Assembly: GCA_965220955.1 (NCBI GenBank) | Contig: CBDCRK010000032.1 | Span: 372,001 to 436,000 of the forward strand | Source of the DNA: CBDCRK01 sp965220955 | Lineage (GTDB): Bacteria; Desulfobacterota; Binatia; Bin18; CBDCRK01 | DNA length: 64,000 bases | Direction: 5' to 3' | In this document: positions 1-8,718 of the stretch, in pieces | Position numbering within the stretch: position 1 is the stretch's first letter | Layout of the letters: each line of letters opens with the position of its first letter | Translations under genes and position numbers: made by a program | The notes under the pieces: generated by a model | Database searches by the model: none | Told to the model about the DNA's origin: nothing | The model's input: the letters and a program-made list of their open reading frames with translations, nothing else

Positions 1-814
1 GGGTACCTGGTTTCCCATGGCCCAGTGATCTTCCATTGACCCTTGTTACTGGCATGATGCCACCAGCCGTCGAGGAAATAAACGCCTCATCAGCCTCGCC
101 CAATGCGTCGGCCGGATAGTCGCCGGTCTCAACGTCAATGCCAAGCTCCTGGGCAAGATCGAATACTGTCTTGCGGGTGATTCCTTGAAGCACATTGGTC
201 CGTGGCGTAAAGAGCTTCCCGTCCTTCCCGAAGAAGACGTTAAAGCCTGGGCCCTCCGACAAGTAGCCCGACACACCACACAAGATGGCTAGGTCGGCGC
301 CGGCATCCAGGGCTTCTAACTGGGCGCGTGTCAGATCACCCCAGTGAAAATTCTTGTAGCGCGCATCAACAGACTGGTCAGGAATCCTGGGGGTCCTGGC
401 AATAATAAGGTTCAGACCAGCTTGCTGCTTCTCAAACGTGGCAATCCAGACATAGGGAATGGCATAAGCAATAAAGGTGGATTGGGTCTGCCTGAGGTCT
501 CGGCTTCCCGGAGAGGTAAACTGACCGCGCGTTGCCAGCATCTCTACATAGGCACTCTCAAGCCCGGCGCGGTAGGTGCATTCGGCAACAATCTGCTTGA
601 TCTCGTCCAGGCTGTAGGGACAAGAGATGCGAACACCGGCACACGAGTGCAAAAAGCGATCAACATGATTGTCCAGCCGAAAAAAGAGTCCCTTCCAGGT
701 GGACACCACATCATAAACAACATCGCTACGGCTAAAGCCCAGGTCAAACACCGAAATTTTGGCTTCGTCCCTATGGACATACTTTCCGTCGATAAATGCC
801 ATTCCATCGGACAT
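1..814 (-). CDS. Class IV (branched-chain/D-amino acid type) aminotransferase, 3' end missing
   Basis: PLP-dependent fold-type IV aminotransferase, the family of branched-chain, D-amino acid and R-selective amine transaminases. I read 271 codons before the frame leaves the window. The start is ATG at 814 behind AGGAGG. Visible family marks: the Schiff-base lysine in YKNFHW at about residue 154, LSEGPG at 186-191 (the usual xEGPGxN phosphate/PLP segment), GITRKT at 211-216 (GITR binds the PLP phosphate), and STAGGIMPV near 248-256, the usual (T/S)TAxxxxPV active-site turn. About 20 to 30 C-terminal residues should lie outside. It is transcribed away from the LigAB pair. The substrate cannot be set from sequence alone; a soluble cytoplasmic enzyme is inferred. 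Confidence 0.9.
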   Translation of the reverse strand, partial: MSDGMAFIDGKYVHRDEAKISVFDLGFSRSDVVYDVVSTWKGLFFRLDNHVDRFLHSCAGVRISCPYSLDEIKQIVAECTYRAGLESAYVEMLATRGQFTSPGSRDLRQTQSTFIAYAIPYVWIATFEKQQAGLNLIIARTPRIPDQSVDARYKNFHWGDLTRAQLEALDAGADLAILCGVSGYLSEGPGFNVFFGKDGKLFTPRTNVLQGITRKTVFDLAQELGIDVETGDYPADALGEADEAFISSTAGGIMPVTRVNGRSLGHGKPGT

Positions 815-1033
815 AGGTTCATCCTCCTGTATTCTTTGCAGGCTAAGGGTCAAAAACAATGGAAGCCATAACACCATGGAATCGAGCCATTTTCATTTTC
901 TTCAAGGGTATAAGCAAAGAGACCTCAATTTGCAAGTTAAATAATGGGACTGCCTTATTCACCTTTGGCCTTTATGCCCAGAGCTGTAGTGTAGGCACGG
1001 CTCACCGATAATCTTGGGTACTATCCACACTAA

Positions 1034-1063
1034 TTGACAAGACCTCTGCCAGCCGAGTATAGA
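1034..1063 (+). promoter_or_regulatory. Sigma70-type promoter for the LigAB-like operon
   Basis: Perfect -35 TTGACA at 1034-1039, 18-bp spacer, -10 TATAGA at 1058-1063, 43 bp before the ATG at 1107. It is the only convincing promoter in the 292-bp gap after the divergent aminotransferase gene. Confidence 0.7.
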
Positions 1064-1106
1064 AAATACATATCATGTTATAGGAATACATACTGAGGGG
1101 AAGCCT

Positions 1107-1382
1107 ATGAGTGCACAAACATTAAATATCATGCTGGTAGATCTGTCTCGTTCTGAGGAGACACTGGCCCGGTATCAACAAGACCCGGACGCGGTGACTG
1201 CGAACTATGACCTGACCGCCGAGGAACGGGAACGCCTCCAGGCCAAGGACATGGGCTGGCTCTATGTTCGGGGTGTACACCCCTATATCCTGGTGCAGTT
1301 CGCCTTTGCCATAGGTTTGGAAATGGGGCAGTATATCCAGCAAGTCCAGGCAGCAACTGGGCAGAGTGGAGCTGCACATTAG
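1107..1382 (+). CDS. LigA-type small subunit of an extradiol ring-cleavage dioxygenase
   Basis: 91-residue protein resembling the alpha (LigA) subunit of protocatechuate 4,5-dioxygenase-like enzymes, a small helical protein that caps the active site of the catalytic LigB-type subunit. The stretch LTAEERERLQAKDMGWLY (36-53) followed by RGVHPYILVQF matches the LigA pattern of a helix, a D-x-x-x-L-Y turn and a G-x-H-P segment. Start ATG at 1107 has GAGGGG upstream. It is followed 94 bp later by the catalytic subunit in the same orientation, the usual small-large order, and both share the promoter at 1034. The exact aromatic substrate is not determinable. Confidence 0.85.
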   Translation: MSAQTLNIMLVDLSRSEETLARYQQDPDAVTANYDLTAEERERLQAKDMGWLYVRGVHPYILVQFAFAIGLEMGQYIQQVQAATGQSGAAH

Positions 1383-1476
1383 TAAAGTTCCATAGTCATT
1401 GGTTGACTTGATGTAAGGATGTAGCAATAAGGCAGTCCCTGAGGAAAGGGACTCTCTTTTAAACAGGGAGGATCGT

Positions 1477-2298
1477 ATGGCACAAATCGTGGCAGCCATG
1501 GCCGCAATACATAATCCTTTGTTTCTCAGCGCACCAAAGATGGCCGATCCGGCAGCATGGGAAAATATCCAGCAGGGTTTCAACACCTTGCGTAACACGC
1601 TCACGGCTTCTGGGGCGGATACTGTTGTTGTTGTCTCGGACGAACATTTTTATGCTCTGGACCCACGCCGTTACCCGTCATTTGGCATTGTTACAGCCGA
1701 GACGGGTACAGGTCCAGCCGAGAACTGGCTTGGCATGCCCAGTCGTAGCCTCAAGGTAAACTTTGTGCCCGAGTTGGCTGAGACAATCATGAACGAGGGG
1801 GTGCACCAGGGGTTTGACCTAACCCGTCTCAGTGAGATTGTCCTGGATCATGGATTTATTACCTGCCTGCATTTCATGACTCCTGGCTGGGATCTCTCAT
1901 ATCTTTGGCTGATCCAGAACTGTGTGTTCCCTCCTCTGCCCAGTATGGCCCGATGTTATGATTTTGGCCGGATGGTGGGGGAAGCCATCGGCAAATGGGA
2001 TAGCCCACGCCGGGTGGCGCTACTGGGCACCGGTGGGCTGTCGCACGCAGTGGGTACGCCGGATATGGGCCGGGTCGATCAAGTGTTCGATAAAAAGTTT
2101 CTGGATCTCTTATGTGCCAATAGTCCGGCCATACGTGATATCACTGACGCGGAGATGGATGCGATTGGCAACGGCACGCACGAGATACGGAACTGGGTAG
2201 CCGTGGCTGGCGCGGTGTCTGGGGCCAAGGGTGAGGTGGTGATGTATGAGGATACCATGGGGTGTGGCTGTGGGATGATGCAGTTTCAGGTTGCCTAA
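1477..2298 (+). CDS. LigB-type catalytic subunit of an extradiol dioxygenase
   Basis: 273-residue class III (LigB superfamily) extradiol dioxygenase subunit that would use non-heme Fe(II) to cleave a catechol-type ring. Expected metal ligands are present: His12 (AAIHNP), His57 (SDEHF) and Glu236 (THEIRNW), plus the catalytic base His190 in GGLSHAVGT. Length fits the family (270-300). ATG at 1477 follows GGGAGGATCGT. It forms a two-gene operon with the LigA-like gene. Relatives act on protocatechuate, gallate, 2,3-dihydroxyphenylpropionate or aminophenol; the subclass with separate LigA and LigB favours protocatechuate-like substrates, but that is inference. A C-x-C near the C-terminus (263-265) is unusual and unexplained. 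Confidence 0.88.
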   Translation: MAQIVAAMAAIHNPLFLSAPKMADPAAWENIQQGFNTLRNTLTASGADTVVVVSDEHFYALDPRRYPSFGIVTAETGTGPAENWLGMPSRSLKVNFVPELAETIMNEGVHQGFDLTRLSEIVLDHGFITCLHFMTPGWDLSYLWLIQNCVFPPLPSMARCYDFGRMVGEAIGKWDSPRRVALLGTGGLSHAVGTPDMGRVDQVFDKKFLDLLCANSPAIRDITDAEMDAIGNGTHEIRNWVAVAGAVSGAKGEVVMYEDTMGCGCGMMQFQVA

Positions 2299-2319
2299 CT
2301 CCAAAACCTTGCTAAAAGA

Positions 2320-2422
2320 CTGTCTGAGAAGTCATCCAGGCATTGCTGTTCCCTCCTTTGACCAAGGGGGGAACCAGGTTTTTCAGACAGCTTCTCAGTG
2401 TCTCTTACCCTTCGAGGGTAAG
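2320..2422. terminator. Nested hairpins between convergent genes, probable bidirectional terminator region
   Basis: Three inverted repeats lie in the 132-bp gap between convergent genes: an outer 8-bp arm pair (2320-2327 with 2383-2390), an inner 11-bp stem with 5-nt loop at 2348-2374, and an 8-bp stem with 3-nt loop at 2404-2422 followed by GCTTTG. No strong T-tract is present, so termination is inferred from position and structure. Confidence 0.45.
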
Positions 2423-2430
2423 GCTTTGTC

Positions 2431-3243
2431 CTAGGCTCCAGGGGAAGATTGGCTTATCCAGGCTTGGGCTACCTCAAGATGGGTGGCAAACCAGACTCTC
2501 TCATGCCGCAGCATATGTTGGATGAGTTGCTCCAGCATGGCCATGCGAGAGCGCCGGCCGATTACCTGGGGGTGCATAACAATACAAAGAAAACCCCCAT
2601 CAGCATAAGCTCCATCAAACTCTGCCTCCCAGATCTCGTATACCTTATTCTGGCTTGACATGCCGGTATAATAGGGCACATAGCTAAAGAGAAAATGCGC
2701 TGTATCGGTCATCTCCCAGCTATAAGGCACTTCCAGGAGGCGCCGGCCGCTCTGGGGGGTAGCTACCCAGTAGGGTTTATCATCGCCCACCAGGCTGCTG
2801 TCATAGGCGAAACCGTGATCCAGGAGGAGGTCAAGGGTATGCGCTCCCGTGTTGCCCGCTGGTGAACGATAACCTTTGGGGACTTCTCCTGTGATGCGCT
2901 GCAGGCTGTCTATGCCCTTGTGCAGCACTTCCTCTTCAACCTCGCGGCCTTTGTTGACAACATACTCATGCTCGTAGCCATGGTGGCCGATTTCATGACC
3001 AGCAGCATACATCTGTTCTACTAGGTGGGGGTAAGTGTCCGCAGTCCAGCCAGGCACGAAGAAGGTTGCCTTGAGGTTGTATTTTCTCAATAATTCCAAG
3101 ATGCGAGGCACCCCGGCGCGAGCGCCATATTCGCCTCGGGACATCTGGCCTGGATAGGGTTGTCTCATAGTGCGAAACCACAGGGTCTCGGCATCAAAGT
3201 CAAAACTCAGGCTAACCGCACAGCGGTTGTCTTCTGGCCACAT
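2431..3243 (-). CDS. Polysaccharide deacetylase (NodB-fold) family protein
   Basis: 270-residue carbohydrate esterase 4 / PuuE-like deacetylase. Motif 1 is the variant SFDFDAE (13-19) in place of TFDDG, with Asp15 and Asp17. Motif 2 is GHHGYEH (86-92), giving the H-x3-H metal pair His88/His92. Motif 3 is YRSPAG. The variant motif 1 and the absence of a signal peptide match the cytosolic PgdA (Helicobacter type)/PuuE allantoinase branch, which acts on N-acyl or cyclic ureide bonds rather than secreted chitin. ATG at 3243 follows AGGAGAG. It is the last gene of a minus-strand run NodI-NodJ-amidase-deacetylase, 29 bp after the amidase stop, so a role in amide hydrolysis with that amidase is plausible. 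Confidence 0.85.
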   Translation of the reverse strand: MWPEDNRCAVSLSFDFDAETLWFRTMRQPYPGQMSRGEYGARAGVPRILELLRKYNLKATFFVPGWTADTYPHLVEQMYAAGHEIGHHGYEHEYVVNKGREVEEEVLHKGIDSLQRITGEVPKGYRSPAGNTGAHTLDLLLDHGFAYDSSLVGDDKPYWVATPQSGRRLLEVPYSWEMTDTAHFLFSYVPYYTGMSSQNKVYEIWEAEFDGAYADGGFLCIVMHPQVIGRRSRMAMLEQLIQHMLRHERVWFATHLEVAQAWISQSSPGA

Positions 3244-3272
3244 AAGTCTCTCCTATGATCTAATCCAAAGGT

Positions 3273-4721
3273 TCAATAGCCGGATGGTGGGGTAAAAGCA
3301 AATCCAGCGTTCTCCAATAACTTGGCAAAGCCAATGGTTTTAAGATCCCCGTACTCTGGCCCAATGATTTGCACACCTATAGGTAGGCCTTCCTTTCCAG
3401 GACCGGTAGGTACCACTGTGGCGGGCAGATAAGAATTGATAGCCAATCCGGCCCAAAAGATCTGCTTGAAGTAGGGCTGTGCCTCGCCATCGACCATAAG
3501 AGTACGCTGACTAAAAGGCCGGTGATCATGCTCAAAAGCAGGGGTGGCCATGATCGGCATGACAAGCACGTCGTATGCCTGGAAGAATTCATGCCAGGCC
3601 CAGCGTATGTGAGTGCGGGTTTCATTGGCCAGAGCATAGTCGCGAAAGGTGGCAACCTGTCGTCTGAGGGTCTGGGCCCGCTCGCTCTGATCGCTAGGAG
3701 TGAGGGCTGCGGCCTCAGCCTGCAGTTTGGCATAGGCATCCACTGGCTGACGGGCAGCCATAACCGCTTGTAGGAGCGTCTGATAGGCATCATGGGCCTC
3801 CTGGGGGGCAAAATCTGGCCGTGCCGTTTCATCGACCCTACCACCCGCCTCAATCACAGCCTGGGCCACAGCCTCCACTCGACTACTGATTTCTTGGCTT
3901 ACTGGCGCCATGAGATCGGTTTTCCACACGGCAACCCGGTAATCGGCCAGAGATTTCTGTGATGGAGCTTGTAGGTTGAGGTGGTAGCCGGCGCTCTGGA
4001 TTTCATCAGGCCCGGCCATAATGTGTACTCCCATCTCCACATCGGCAGCACTGCGCCCTAGAGGTCCAATGACCGAGAGATCAGGCTGAGAGAGAATACC
4101 CGGCAGCGCATGGCCTCGTGGTGGCAAGAGACCCCAGGTGGGTTTGTGGCCGAAAACGCCGCAATAGTGGGCCGGATTACGGATGGAGCCACCGATATCC
4201 GAGCCGGTGTCGAAACCGGTTAACCCAGCGGCCAGGGCAGCTGCCGAGCCTCCCGATGAACCACCGGGAATCCGTTCCAGGTTCCAGGGATTGTTGGTAG
4301 TGCCATAAATATCATTGTAACTCTGAAAATCTGCCAGGCCTAGCGGCACATTGGTCTTGCCGAAAACGACTGCCCCGGCTGCCTTCAGACGCTGGATCGA
4401 GAGGGCATCGGTCGCCGCAATATTGTCTTTGAATTCCGGCCTGCCAAAGGTTGTAGGCAAACCAGCCACATTGTAGGACTCCTTGCAGGTCATAGGCACA
4501 CCATGAAGGGGACCCCAGCTCTCACCACGAGCAAGAGCCTTGTCGGCCTCCCGTGCCCGCTCTCGGGCGCGTTCGGCGTCCAGAACAATAATCGCGTTGA
4601 TCTCCTGGTTATACTTATGTACCCGACCGAGATAGTAATCGAGAAGCTCAAGACAACTCATCTCGCGGTTCTTGAGCAATTGTGTCAGTTCTACGGCCGA
4701 CTTGAATGCAATGTTGCTCAT
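3273..4721 (-). CDS. Amidase signature family protein
   Basis: 482-residue amidase (Ser-cisSer-Lys hydrolase). From the chosen start, Lys80 (MTCKES) is the catalytic base, the GGSSGGS motif lies at 153-159, and the nucleophile is the Ser of SDIGGSIRNP (about 179). The frame extends upstream, but ATG at 4721 is preceded by GAGAGGAAGGAC and matches where homology to the family begins. It sits 168 bp after the ABC permease and 29 bp before the deacetylase, on the same strand. Substrate unknown: relatives hydrolyse aliphatic and aryl amides, and the GatA subunit is excluded because no GatB or GatC is nearby. Confidence 0.9.
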   Translation of the reverse strand: MSNIAFKSAVELTQLLKNREMSCLELLDYYLGRVHKYNQEINAIIVLDAERARERAREADKALARGESWGPLHGVPMTCKESYNVAGLPTTFGRPEFKDNIAATDALSIQRLKAAGAVVFGKTNVPLGLADFQSYNDIYGTTNNPWNLERIPGGSSGGSAAALAAGLTGFDTGSDIGGSIRNPAHYCGVFGHKPTWGLLPPRGHALPGILSQPDLSVIGPLGRSAADVEMGVHIMAGPDEIQSAGYHLNLQAPSQKSLADYRVAVWKTDLMAPVSQEISSRVEAVAQAVIEAGGRVDETARPDFAPQEAHDAYQTLLQAVMAARQPVDAYAKLQAEAAALTPSDQSERAQTLRRQVATFRDYALANETRTHIRWAWHEFFQAYDVLVMPIMATPAFEHDHRPFSQRTLMVDGEAQPYFKQIFWAGLAINSYLPATVVPTGPGKEGLPIGVQIIGPEYGDLKTIGFAKLLENAGFAFTPPSGY

Positions 4722-4889
4722 GTCCTTCCTCTCCATGGGGGCAAAGCACTCGCAAGCGCACCCCATCGGCACTTTCGGAATTGGTAGGCGAACGCTTCAC
4801 CCCTACCATAGATGGTGTTGAGATCAACCTCAAGGGCTTGAGAAGTCTCGACCGCTAAGGGCTGGGTCTTTTTGCTAGGGGTCAGGCCT

Positions 4890-5669
4890 TTACTTAATGA
4901 GTCGCTGGCGCATGAGTTTTGCTGCTAACCAGAAAGCAGCCAGGCTGAACCCTAGCAATTCTAAGACCCAGATCACCATGAGCCAGGATACTTCTCCAAT
5001 TATGAGCCCCCTGACCAGGGCAACCGCTGGCGTGAGTGGCAATGCCCAAACTATGGTCTGAATACTATCCGGCAGGCTGTGCACAGGAAAAAATACGCCG
5101 CTAAAGAGGAACATAGGAGTAAGAAATAGAGTAAAAAAATTATTCATGGTTCCAATGGTGGTTGCCGCTGCGGTTAATATCATGGAGATCGAGGCAAAAG
5201 CTGCGCCAATAAGGTAAGCCGAGGGAATAGTGAGGACCGCCAGCGGCGATGACACCAAGCCAAAGATGAGTGCTGCTACCAAGACTGCTACAGCTGTTAT
5301 CACCGACCGGGTTGCCCCCCACAGTACCTCGCCCAAAACCAAATCTTCCGGCTCCAGGGGCGTAAACAGAATGGCTTCGTATACATGGTGAGTCTCCATC
5401 CGCAGGTACGCGCCATAGGTACTGTCAAGGGTAGCATGGAACATGGCATAGCTAGCCAGGACTCCAGGGGCAACAAACTGAGCATAGGTAAGCCCGTCAA
5501 AGGACTCCACATAAACTCCCAACCCAAAGCCCAGGGCAAGAAGCATTAAAAAGGGCTCAATGGCAATCCCACCGACCTCTACTTGCCAGGAGCGCAGAAA
5601 AGCATCGTAGTTGCGTTGCCAAACACGAAAGCCGCCCCAAAACACGCTATCCTGTACTTGTCTTATCAT
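4890..5669 (-). CDS. ABC-2 type transporter permease, NodJ-like
   Basis: 259-residue inner-membrane permease with about six hydrophobic segments, the ABC-2/NodJ architecture. The conserved region YAQFVAPG, then a methionine-rich loop and ETHHVYEAILFTPLEPEDLVLGE, is typical of NodJ-type exporters. The C-terminal FLFSGVFFPV-x-LP element precedes the last two membrane helices. Its ATG at 5669 overlaps the ATPase stop by 4 bp, so the two are translationally coupled. NodIJ proteins export lipochitooligosaccharides in rhizobia, but most homologues are simply drug- or lipid-type exporters; no nodulation gene is present. Confidence 0.9.
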   Translation of the reverse strand: MIRQVQDSVFWGGFRVWQRNYDAFLRSWQVEVGGIAIEPFLMLLALGFGLGVYVESFDGLTYAQFVAPGVLASYAMFHATLDSTYGAYLRMETHHVYEAILFTPLEPEDLVLGEVLWGATRSVITAVAVLVAALIFGLVSSPLAVLTIPSAYLIGAAFASISMILTAAATTIGTMNNFFTLFLTPMFLFSGVFFPVHSLPDSIQTIVWALPLTPAVALVRGLIIGEVSWLMVIWVLELLGFSLAAFWLAAKLMRQRLIK

Positions 5670-6589
5670 TCTTCTCGCAGTCCCCTTCCGGTCAAGAGCA
5701 GAAACACATCCTCTAGATTGCCAGAACGACGCAGGGTCTGGTAGTCCTTCAGCAGGGTGTCCCCATCTAACCGCATAGCCTCTTTCCCATAAAGACAGAG
5801 GGAATCCCCACGGTCCTCAAAATTGTGTCCATCATGTTGCAACTTATCCATAAGTTGCGTCTTGTGCTCCTGATGGACTGAGATTTCTATTACTTGGTCC
5901 CCAATGTGCTGTTGGATAAGATCCTTCGGAGTTCCTTCCACCAATATTTGTCCCCTGTCCATCACCACCAGCCGATTACAGAGAGAAGCGGCTTCCTCCA
6001 TATAGTGGGTGGTGAGAAGGATGGTAATCCCTTCAACCGTAAGCGCCCGGATTTTATCCCAAACCATATGTCGGGTTTGTGGGTCTAGGCCTGTTGTGGG
6101 CTCGTCGAGTACTACAATTTTGGGTTGGTGCAGTAAGGCACGCGCAATCAGGAGCCGGCGTCGCATTCCGCCGGATAGCTCATCAACGCGATGCTGGGCC
6201 TTTTCTTGCAACTGGAATAAGTCCAGTGCTTCCCAGGCACGACAACGAGCAAGTCGCCGTGGCAGGTTGAAGAACCTGCCAAAGGCTAACAAATTCTGGA
6301 TAACATTCAGGTCCGGGTCGAGGCTATCCGCCTGGGAGACCACTCCCACAATAGACTTAATGGCCCGCGCGTCCTGGGTAACGTTCTTGCCATCAACCCA
6401 CAACTCTCCGGCAGTCACCGGAGAGATACAGGTAATCATCTTCATAAGAGTTGTCTTTCCCGCACCGTTAGGCCCGAGAAAGCCAAAGCACTCCCCCTGG
6501 CGAATAGTAAAACTGACATTATCTACCGCCACCACATCCCGGTAGCGCTTGGTTAATGTATGAGCAGAAATAATCCTGGGCTGGTCCAT
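5666..6589 (-). CDS. ABC transporter ATP-binding protein, NodI-like
   Basis: 307-residue ATPase of the NodI/DrrA type. Walker A is GPNGAGKTT at 39-47, the ABC signature is LSGGMRRR, Walker B is IVVLDEP, and the switch His lies in TTHYMEEA. A C-terminal regulatory extension of about 80 residues follows the core, as in NodI and DrrA. It partners the overlapping NodJ-like permease. Start ATG at 6589 has a weak upstream GGAT. The first of four consecutive minus-strand genes, it faces the amidohydrolase at 6794 across a 204-bp divergent region. Confidence 0.92.
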   Translation of the reverse strand: MDQPRIISAHTLTKRYRDVVAVDNVSFTIRQGECFGFLGPNGAGKTTLMKMITCISPVTAGELWVDGKNVTQDARAIKSIVGVVSQADSLDPDLNVIQNLLAFGRFFNLPRRLARCRAWEALDLFQLQEKAQHRVDELSGGMRRRLLIARALLHQPKIVVLDEPTTGLDPQTRHMVWDKIRALTVEGITILLTTHYMEEAASLCNRLVVMDRGQILVEGTPKDLIQQHIGDQVIEISVHQEHKTQLMDKLQHDGHNFEDRGDSLCLYGKEAMRLDGDTLLKDYQTLRRSGNLEDVFLLLTGRGLREE

Positions 6590-6618
6590 GGCCTTTTATC
6601 CTATATAGAATTTCCTAC

Positions 6619-6650
6619 CTATATGCTCGACAAAAAGGGCCTGGTGTCAA
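6619..6650 (-). promoter_or_regulatory. Candidate promoter for the NodI/NodJ operon
   Basis: On the minus strand TTGACA (6650-6645) is followed after a long 19-20 bp spacer by an AT-rich CATATAG box ending near 6619, about 30 bp before the nodI-like ATG. The -35 is perfect but the spacing and -10 are poor. Confidence 0.35.
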
Positions 6651-6793
6651 GCCGGGGGGACTTTTCGGATGCTTCATGGTTCACTGCCCCTAATTTTTCT
6701 ATGGGGTTTTCTATCATTGCTTTGGGGTATCTATTCAAATAAAAGGGTCCATAGGTCCCGTGAATCTGTTGCAAAAAAGAGGAGGATCATGTC

Positions 6794-8329
6794 ATGACCC
6801 GCCTACTGGTAAGGGGAAAGTACCTGTTGAACCCGGCTGAGCCTGGAGAAGAAACTCACATTCTGGAAGATGCCGCAGTGGCTGTGGAGGGGGCCACTAT
6901 TGCTGCGGTTGGAGGTTATAGCGAGCTGAAGAAACAGTATCCTGATCACCGTGAGATTGGCTCAAATAATCATCTGTTAATGCCGGGCTTGGTCAACGTC
7001 CACCACCATGGCTGGGGCCTCAGCTCGGTACAGCAGGGGAAGCTCGACGATGTGCTGGAACCTTGGATATACGATTTATCCGGTCTGAAATCTCCGGCCA
7101 ATGTTTACCTTGATACCCTGTACGGTAACCTCAAACTCTTGGAGTCGGGGGTGACAACCGTCTTACATAGTCACTACTCCCGTACGGGAAACTACGAAGA
7201 CGAAGTGAATGCCACCCTCAGGGCCTATGAAACCTCGGGCCAAAGGGTGGCGCTGGCCCTTGAAGTGCTCAACCAACACCCTTTCGCCTATGATGACGAC
7301 TGGTTTATGCGGCATCTGTCGGCGGACCTGCGGAAACAGGTGGAAGCCGTTCTTGCCTCGCGTCCTGCCATCGGACGGAATGAGTATATGAACATGGTGG
7401 AGAAGTTCTACCAAGAAAAACACCAGGAGGGACCTGCCAAGGTAAAAATTCTTTATGGTCCCATTAACTCAGTGTGGACAACCTCCGACATCCTGCAAGC
7501 GATTGGTGAGCAGGTGAAGAAAGGGCGGGGTTTGCATATCCACGTGGTGGAGACTCCCTATCAGGCCCATTACTTTTTCAAGAACTATGGCAAGAGTAAC
7601 GTGGCCTGGATGCACGAGTTGGACCTGCTCAGTCCCCGGACCTCCTTTGCGCATGCAGTCTGGACGACCCGGTCAGACCTTGAGCTGATGGCCAACACGG
7701 GGATCACTGTGTGCCACAATGCCAGCTCCAACCTGCGCTTGCGCAGCGGTATTGCCCCCGTTGCCTTTATGCAGGAGCAAGGGGTGAACGTGGGGATTGG
7801 TACTGATGGGGACGGTATTAACGACGATGACGATATGATCCAAGAGATGCGGCTAGTCTCCAAGCTGCATCGGCTTCCGCGGCCCCCTTCGCCCTGGGTG
7901 AATTCTCATGACGTTATTCGTATGGCGACCATTGACGGCGCCCGAGCCGTTTTACAAGAAGAGTATATTGGCAAAATCGAGTCGGGTCGGGCGGCCGATA
8001 TTGTGCTGGTCAACCTCCACACCATGACCTATCCTTATCTCTCTCCCGAGATCCATATGGCTGACGCCTTTGTCTATCGGGCCAAGGGGACTGATGTGGA
8101 CACGGTGATTATCGATGGGGAGGTGGTCATGGAAAATCGCCAACACCTCCGCTTCAACAAGGTCGAGGTGCTGGGACAGCTGCGTGAGGCCGCTTTGCAG
8201 GCACCCTCTGCCAAAGACCGGAAGCGGGCCGAGATGTACAGGCAATGCCGGCCGGTTTGCGTGGGGTTCTTGAATCAATACCTGGATCAGGAGTTTACGC
8301 CCCAGTATTTGTTGAACCGAATCTCCTGA
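6794..8329 (+). CDS. Amidohydrolase family protein (ATZ/TRZ-SsnA type deaminase/hydrolase)
   Basis: 511-residue TIM-barrel metallohydrolase of the TrzA/AtzA/guanine-deaminase branch. The protein starts with the beta-sandwich typical of cyclic amidohydrolases. Metal ligands: His-His-His at 70-72 (NVHHHG, the HxH pair), His in HIHVVET, His in SFAHAVW, and Asp in GTDGDG. Members hydrolyse chlorinated or amino substituents of triazines, pyrimidines or purines with one Zn/Fe. ATG at 6794 has GAGGAGGATCATGTC upstream. No gene follows for 389 bp, so it seems monocistronic. The length exceeds the usual 430-470 because of an insert around residues 120-200. Confidence 0.87.
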   Translation: MTRLLVRGKYLLNPAEPGEETHILEDAAVAVEGATIAAVGGYSELKKQYPDHREIGSNNHLLMPGLVNVHHHGWGLSSVQQGKLDDVLEPWIYDLSGLKSPANVYLDTLYGNLKLLESGVTTVLHSHYSRTGNYEDEVNATLRAYETSGQRVALALEVLNQHPFAYDDDWFMRHLSADLRKQVEAVLASRPAIGRNEYMNMVEKFYQEKHQEGPAKVKILYGPINSVWTTSDILQAIGEQVKKGRGLHIHVVETPYQAHYFFKNYGKSNVAWMHELDLLSPRTSFAHAVWTTRSDLELMANTGITVCHNASSNLRLRSGIAPVAFMQEQGVNVGIGTDGDGINDDDDMIQEMRLVSKLHRLPRPPSPWVNSHDVIRMATIDGARAVLQEEYIGKIESGRAADIVLVNLHTMTYPYLSPEIHMADAFVYRAKGTDVDTVIIDGEVVMENRQHLRFNKVEVLGQLREAALQAPSAKDRKRAEMYRQCRPVCVGFLNQYLDQEFTPQYLLNRIS

Positions 8330-8718
8330 GACCTGCCGGCAACAGGCGTAAGGAATAAAATCATGCCATGTTCATCTTGTTCGGTGGTTGTTCCGTTATG
8401 TGAATGGCGTTGGGGATCAGGGCTAGTTAGGGGCTGTTCCAAAAACCATACTTGCCGACCTGGTCCTTGTAGCGATTGTAGATCTCGTTCAGGCACCCGG
8501 CCTGCATGCGGAAGGGCAGTCAGGTATAGGAACCGAACACAAGCGCAACCGGCCGGCCGCGTCGGGTTGACAGTCATAAGGAGACAGGAGAATAATCCTT
8601 TAAAGATCAAACCGTAACAGAGCGGGCTATTGCAGCCTTGCGCAAGGCAGGGCTGCAGTGAGATACGCGGCAGGCTTGTCAAAGTGAATCCAACCTTGGT
8701 CGAGAAAGGAGGGAGCCC
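8330..8718. other. Intergenic region with a possible gene remnant
   Basis: 389 bp without an intact gene. On the minus strand 8519-8427 encodes 30 residues ending NRYKDQVGKYGFWNSP before a stop; the sequence looks protein-like (NEIYNRYKDQ) but has no start and I cannot name a family. A promoter for the next gene lies at 8567-8596. Confidence 0.4.
8567..8596 (+). promoter_or_regulatory. Sigma70-type promoter for the LLM operon at 8719
   Basis: TTGACA at 8567-8572, 18-bp spacer, AATAAT at 8591-8596 (5 of 6 to consensus). It would give a 5' leader of about 115 nt ahead of the ATG at 8719. Confidence 0.55.

Noticed and set aside
344..871. Plus-strand frame of 175 codons
   Set aside because: It is antisense to the class IV aminotransferase, which has all family motifs and a strong RBS.
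4890..6589. NodI/NodJ as nodulation genes
   Set aside because: No nodABC or LysR-type nodD is present; the family is widespread in non-symbionts.
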